From Deltaproteobacteria bacterium (lineage in GTDB: Bacteria > Desulfobacterota > Desulfobacteria > Desulfobacterales > Desulfobacteraceae): 8,056 bases of DNA. Below, in pieces: positions 6,864-8,056 of the stretch. The position numbers and the translations under genes were made by a program. A model generated the notes under the pieces. It was not told the origin of the DNA and searched no databases. It saw nothing but the letters and a program-made list of their open reading frames with translations. The stretch lies in contig JAFCZY010000141.1 in NCBI GenBank assembly GCA_019314105.1, positions 1 to 8,056 on the forward strand. The letters are read 5' to 3'. Each line of letters begins with the position of its first letter. Position 1 is the stretch's first letter.

Positions 6864-7663
6864 CAGATCACCTCCCTTCTGGCACCTTTATAATAGAGTG
6901 CGGGAAAGGTCCCCATTTCTTTTTTAAGAACTGTCAGAACACCAGGGCCTTTCAAAATTTTATAGACTTCAGATGTTTCGTCTTTCATGGAACCAAATTT
7001 TCTGGCACCTGTGGGACAGACCTCGACACAGGCCGGCAACAGCCCTTTTCTGACCCTGTGATAACACCAGGTGCATTTTTCCGCCACTTTTGTAATCGGA
7101 TTTAAGAACCTGGCTGAATAGGGGCAGGCCTGAATACAATAGGCACACCCCACACATCGTTTTTCATCCACAAGGACAAATCCATCCGGTGATATAAACG
7201 TGGCTCCCACCGGGCACACCTGGACACAGGGAGCTTCTTTACACATATTACAAAGTTTGGGCACAAAAAAGGTGTCCCTTATTTCCTCATCAATATCTGT
7301 TCTAGGGTGCTGGTATCCGTCCAGACCGCCATGGGGACTGTCTACATAAATCTGGTCGCTGAATCCCTTGACATACCGTTCAACCCATGTCCGGTAATTC
7401 CCATCGGGAACATTGTACTCCCGCTTGTCTGCCACACAGCAGGACCCGCAGCCGATGCACCGGGTAATATCCACGATAAAGGCAAATTCCTGGTTAAGGA
7501 GATCATAGTCTTTGCCCTTGATTCCCGGAATTTCTTCAGGGGTTTCAAAACTGCCTCCCCCCATGGGCCAAGCCAGAAACAAAGACCCGGCAATGGTTCC
7601 GTTTAATACTTTTTTAACAAACGACCGTCGATCCATTTCAGGGGAGGGATTTAAAATTTTCAT
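6863..7663 (-). CDS. Tat-exported NrfC-like 4Fe-4S ferredoxin subunit
   Basis: A 266-residue iron-sulfur electron carrier expected at the periplasmic face, bound to the NrfD-like protein. The N-terminus has a Tat signal, DRRSFVKK (11-18), followed by a hydrophobic stretch to about residue 32. Four cysteine groups follow: C69-C72-C75 (plus C76), C138-C141-C146-C150, C170-C173-C176-C180 and C197-C200-C212-C216, the NrfC/PsrB/DmsB arrangement for four [4Fe-4S] clusters. The first group is odd: CIGCGSCCVAD puts Asp79 where the fourth Cys is expected, with an extra Cys at 76. ATG 7663 is chosen because GGAGG lies 7 nt upstream and it overlaps the preceding cytochrome stop as ATGA. An in-frame extension to 7747 would lie wholly within the cytochrome gene and bury the Tat signal. 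The stop overlaps the nrfD-like start by one base. Confidence 0.9.
   Translation of the reverse strand: MKILNPSPEMDRRSFVKKVLNGTIAGSLFLAWPMGGGSFETPEEIPGIKGKDYDLLNQEFAFIVDITRCIGCGSCCVADKREYNVPDGNYRTWVERYVKGFSDQIYVDSPHGGLDGYQHPRTDIDEEIRDTFFVPKLCNMCKEAPCVQVCPVGATFISPDGFVLVDEKRCVGCAYCIQACPYSARFLNPITKVAEKCTWCYHRVRKGLLPACVEVCPTGARKFGSMKDETSEVYKILKGPGVLTVLKKEMGTFPALYYKGARREVI
6866..6876 (-). promoter_or_regulatory. Extended Shine-Dalgarno of the NrfD-like gene
   Basis: The minus strand reads GGGAGGTGATC just before ATG 6863. GGAGGTGATC is a 10-nt complement to the usual 16S rRNA 3' end (GATCACCTCC), with 7 nt between GGAGG and the ATG. The same bases encode the last residues (R-E-V-I) of the ferredoxin, so the site is embedded in coding sequence. 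It supports efficient coupled translation. Confidence 0.75.
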
Positions 7664-8056
7664 GATCCTGCCTCCATCAATCCTGTTATCTGTTTTGCCC
7701 GGATAATATATTTCAAAGGTGCGTGAACATAATGGCATTGATTGCAATTGTGAGTGATTTTTACAGTCTGATCCTTGAGATGAGCTGGCATGGCAACGGT
7801 CTTGATGACTTCTTCATGCCTAGCCTTGATCTCAGTGTTATGGCACCGCAGGCAGAGGGTGGTAATCTCCTTTTCTTTTTTAACGGGCAGTGTCCGGATT
7901 TTTTTGCCATCCGCTACATGATCTGCATAAGTTCCATGACAAAATTCACAGGATATGGTCTGATGGCGACCCTTTTTATGAAACGTTGCTTCACGAGAAT
8001 GACATTTGAAGCAGGATGCATTGGTCCCATGCCGGATGGGAACAAGGGCTGCTTCG
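7660..8056 (-). CDS. Multihaem cytochrome c, C-terminal part (partial)
   Basis: An open frame enters from the right edge (first full codon at 8055) and ends with TGA at 7662-7660. The 131 visible residues hold four c-type haem motifs: CFKCH, CEFCH, CLRCH and CNQCH, starting at partial residues 15, 36, 68 and 104. Scattered extra His residues (for example 26, 31, 46, 80, 92, 102 and 111) could serve as distal ligands for bis-His haems. The N-terminus, signal peptide and any further haems are outside the window, so the total haem number is unknown. It is probably a periplasmic electron-transfer protein linking the ferredoxin/NrfD module to the octahaem enzyme. The stop overlaps the ferredoxin start by 4 nt (ATGA), and the ferredoxin's GGAGG lies within its final codons, which implies one transcript and coupled translation. 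NrfB-like or cytochrome c7/c3-type folds are possible, but I cannot choose between them. Confidence 0.88.
   Translation of the reverse strand, partial: EAALVPIRHGTNASCFKCHSREATFHKKGRHQTISCEFCHGTYADHVADGKKIRTLPVKKEKEITTLCLRCHNTEIKARHEEVIKTVAMPAHLKDQTVKITHNCNQCHYVHAPLKYIIRAKQITGLMEAGS
7671..7675 (-). promoter_or_regulatory. Shine-Dalgarno deciding the ferredoxin start
   Basis: The minus strand has GGAGG here, 7 nt before ATG 7663, inside the last codons of the upstream cytochrome gene. It selects ATG 7663 over an upstream in-frame ATG at 7747 and a downstream one at 7636. Confidence 0.75.

Noticed and set aside
7664..7747. 28-residue N-terminal extension of the ferredoxin (ATG 7747)
   Set aside because: It is wholly within the upstream cytochrome frame and puts the Tat motif far from the N-terminus. 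ATG 7663 has GGAGG at 7 nt and an ATGA overlap.
1..8056. CRISPR array, insertion sequence, tRNA or rRNA gene, integrase or attachment site
   Set aside because: No spaced repeat array, terminal inverted repeats with a transposase, or structural RNA pattern was seen. The only notable direct repeat is the 53-bp duplication.

Overview
The window looks like part of the chromosome of an anaerobic, respiratory Desulfobacterota bacterium, plausibly a Desulfobacterales-type sulfate reducer. This is inferred from the moderate GC content, the protein style and a membrane redox cluster that combines multihaem cytochromes c, a Tat-exported four-cluster ferredoxin and an NrfD-type quinone protein. No rRNA, tRNA or marker gene in the window fixes the taxonomy.

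Left half (+ strand, 1-3258): the 3' end of a probable orotate phosphoribosyltransferase gene (pyrE), then 3 nt later an SLC13/DASS-type permease with two cytoplasmic RCK_C (TrkA_C) domains, then 28 nt later an M20 zinc peptidase gene of the glutamate carboxypeptidase type. The M20 gene is broken. A perfect 53-bp tandem duplication (2258-2310 and 2311-2363) falls on the first zinc-ligand motif and shifts the frame. Removing one copy restores a complete 381-residue enzyme with all expected metal ligands. The left half ends at a convergent junction (3259-3291).

Right half (- strand, 8056 down to 3292): read in the direction of transcription, it holds (i) a multihaem cytochrome c cut by the window edge, with four CxxCH motifs visible; (ii) a Tat-exported NrfC-like 16-Cys-type ferredoxin; (iii) an NrfD-like integral membrane protein; (iv) an octahaem cytochrome c of the hydroxylamine oxidoreductase (HAO) family; (v) after a strong intrinsic terminator, a small secreted protein of unknown function. 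Genes i-iii overlap by 4 and 1 nt and are probably translationally coupled. HAO follows after a 118-nt leader with its own strong Shine-Dalgarno sequence.

Working model (inference): NrfD and the ferredoxin exchange electrons with the menaquinone pool. The upstream multihaem cytochrome passes them to the periplasmic octahaem enzyme, which most likely reduces an N-oxide such as nitrite or hydroxylamine, although oxidation cannot be excluded. HAO-like proteins are better known next to NapC/cytochrome cM552-type quinol dehydrogenases, so pairing with an NrfCD module is the most interesting system here. The ferredoxin also has Asp where the fourth Cys of its first cluster motif is expected.
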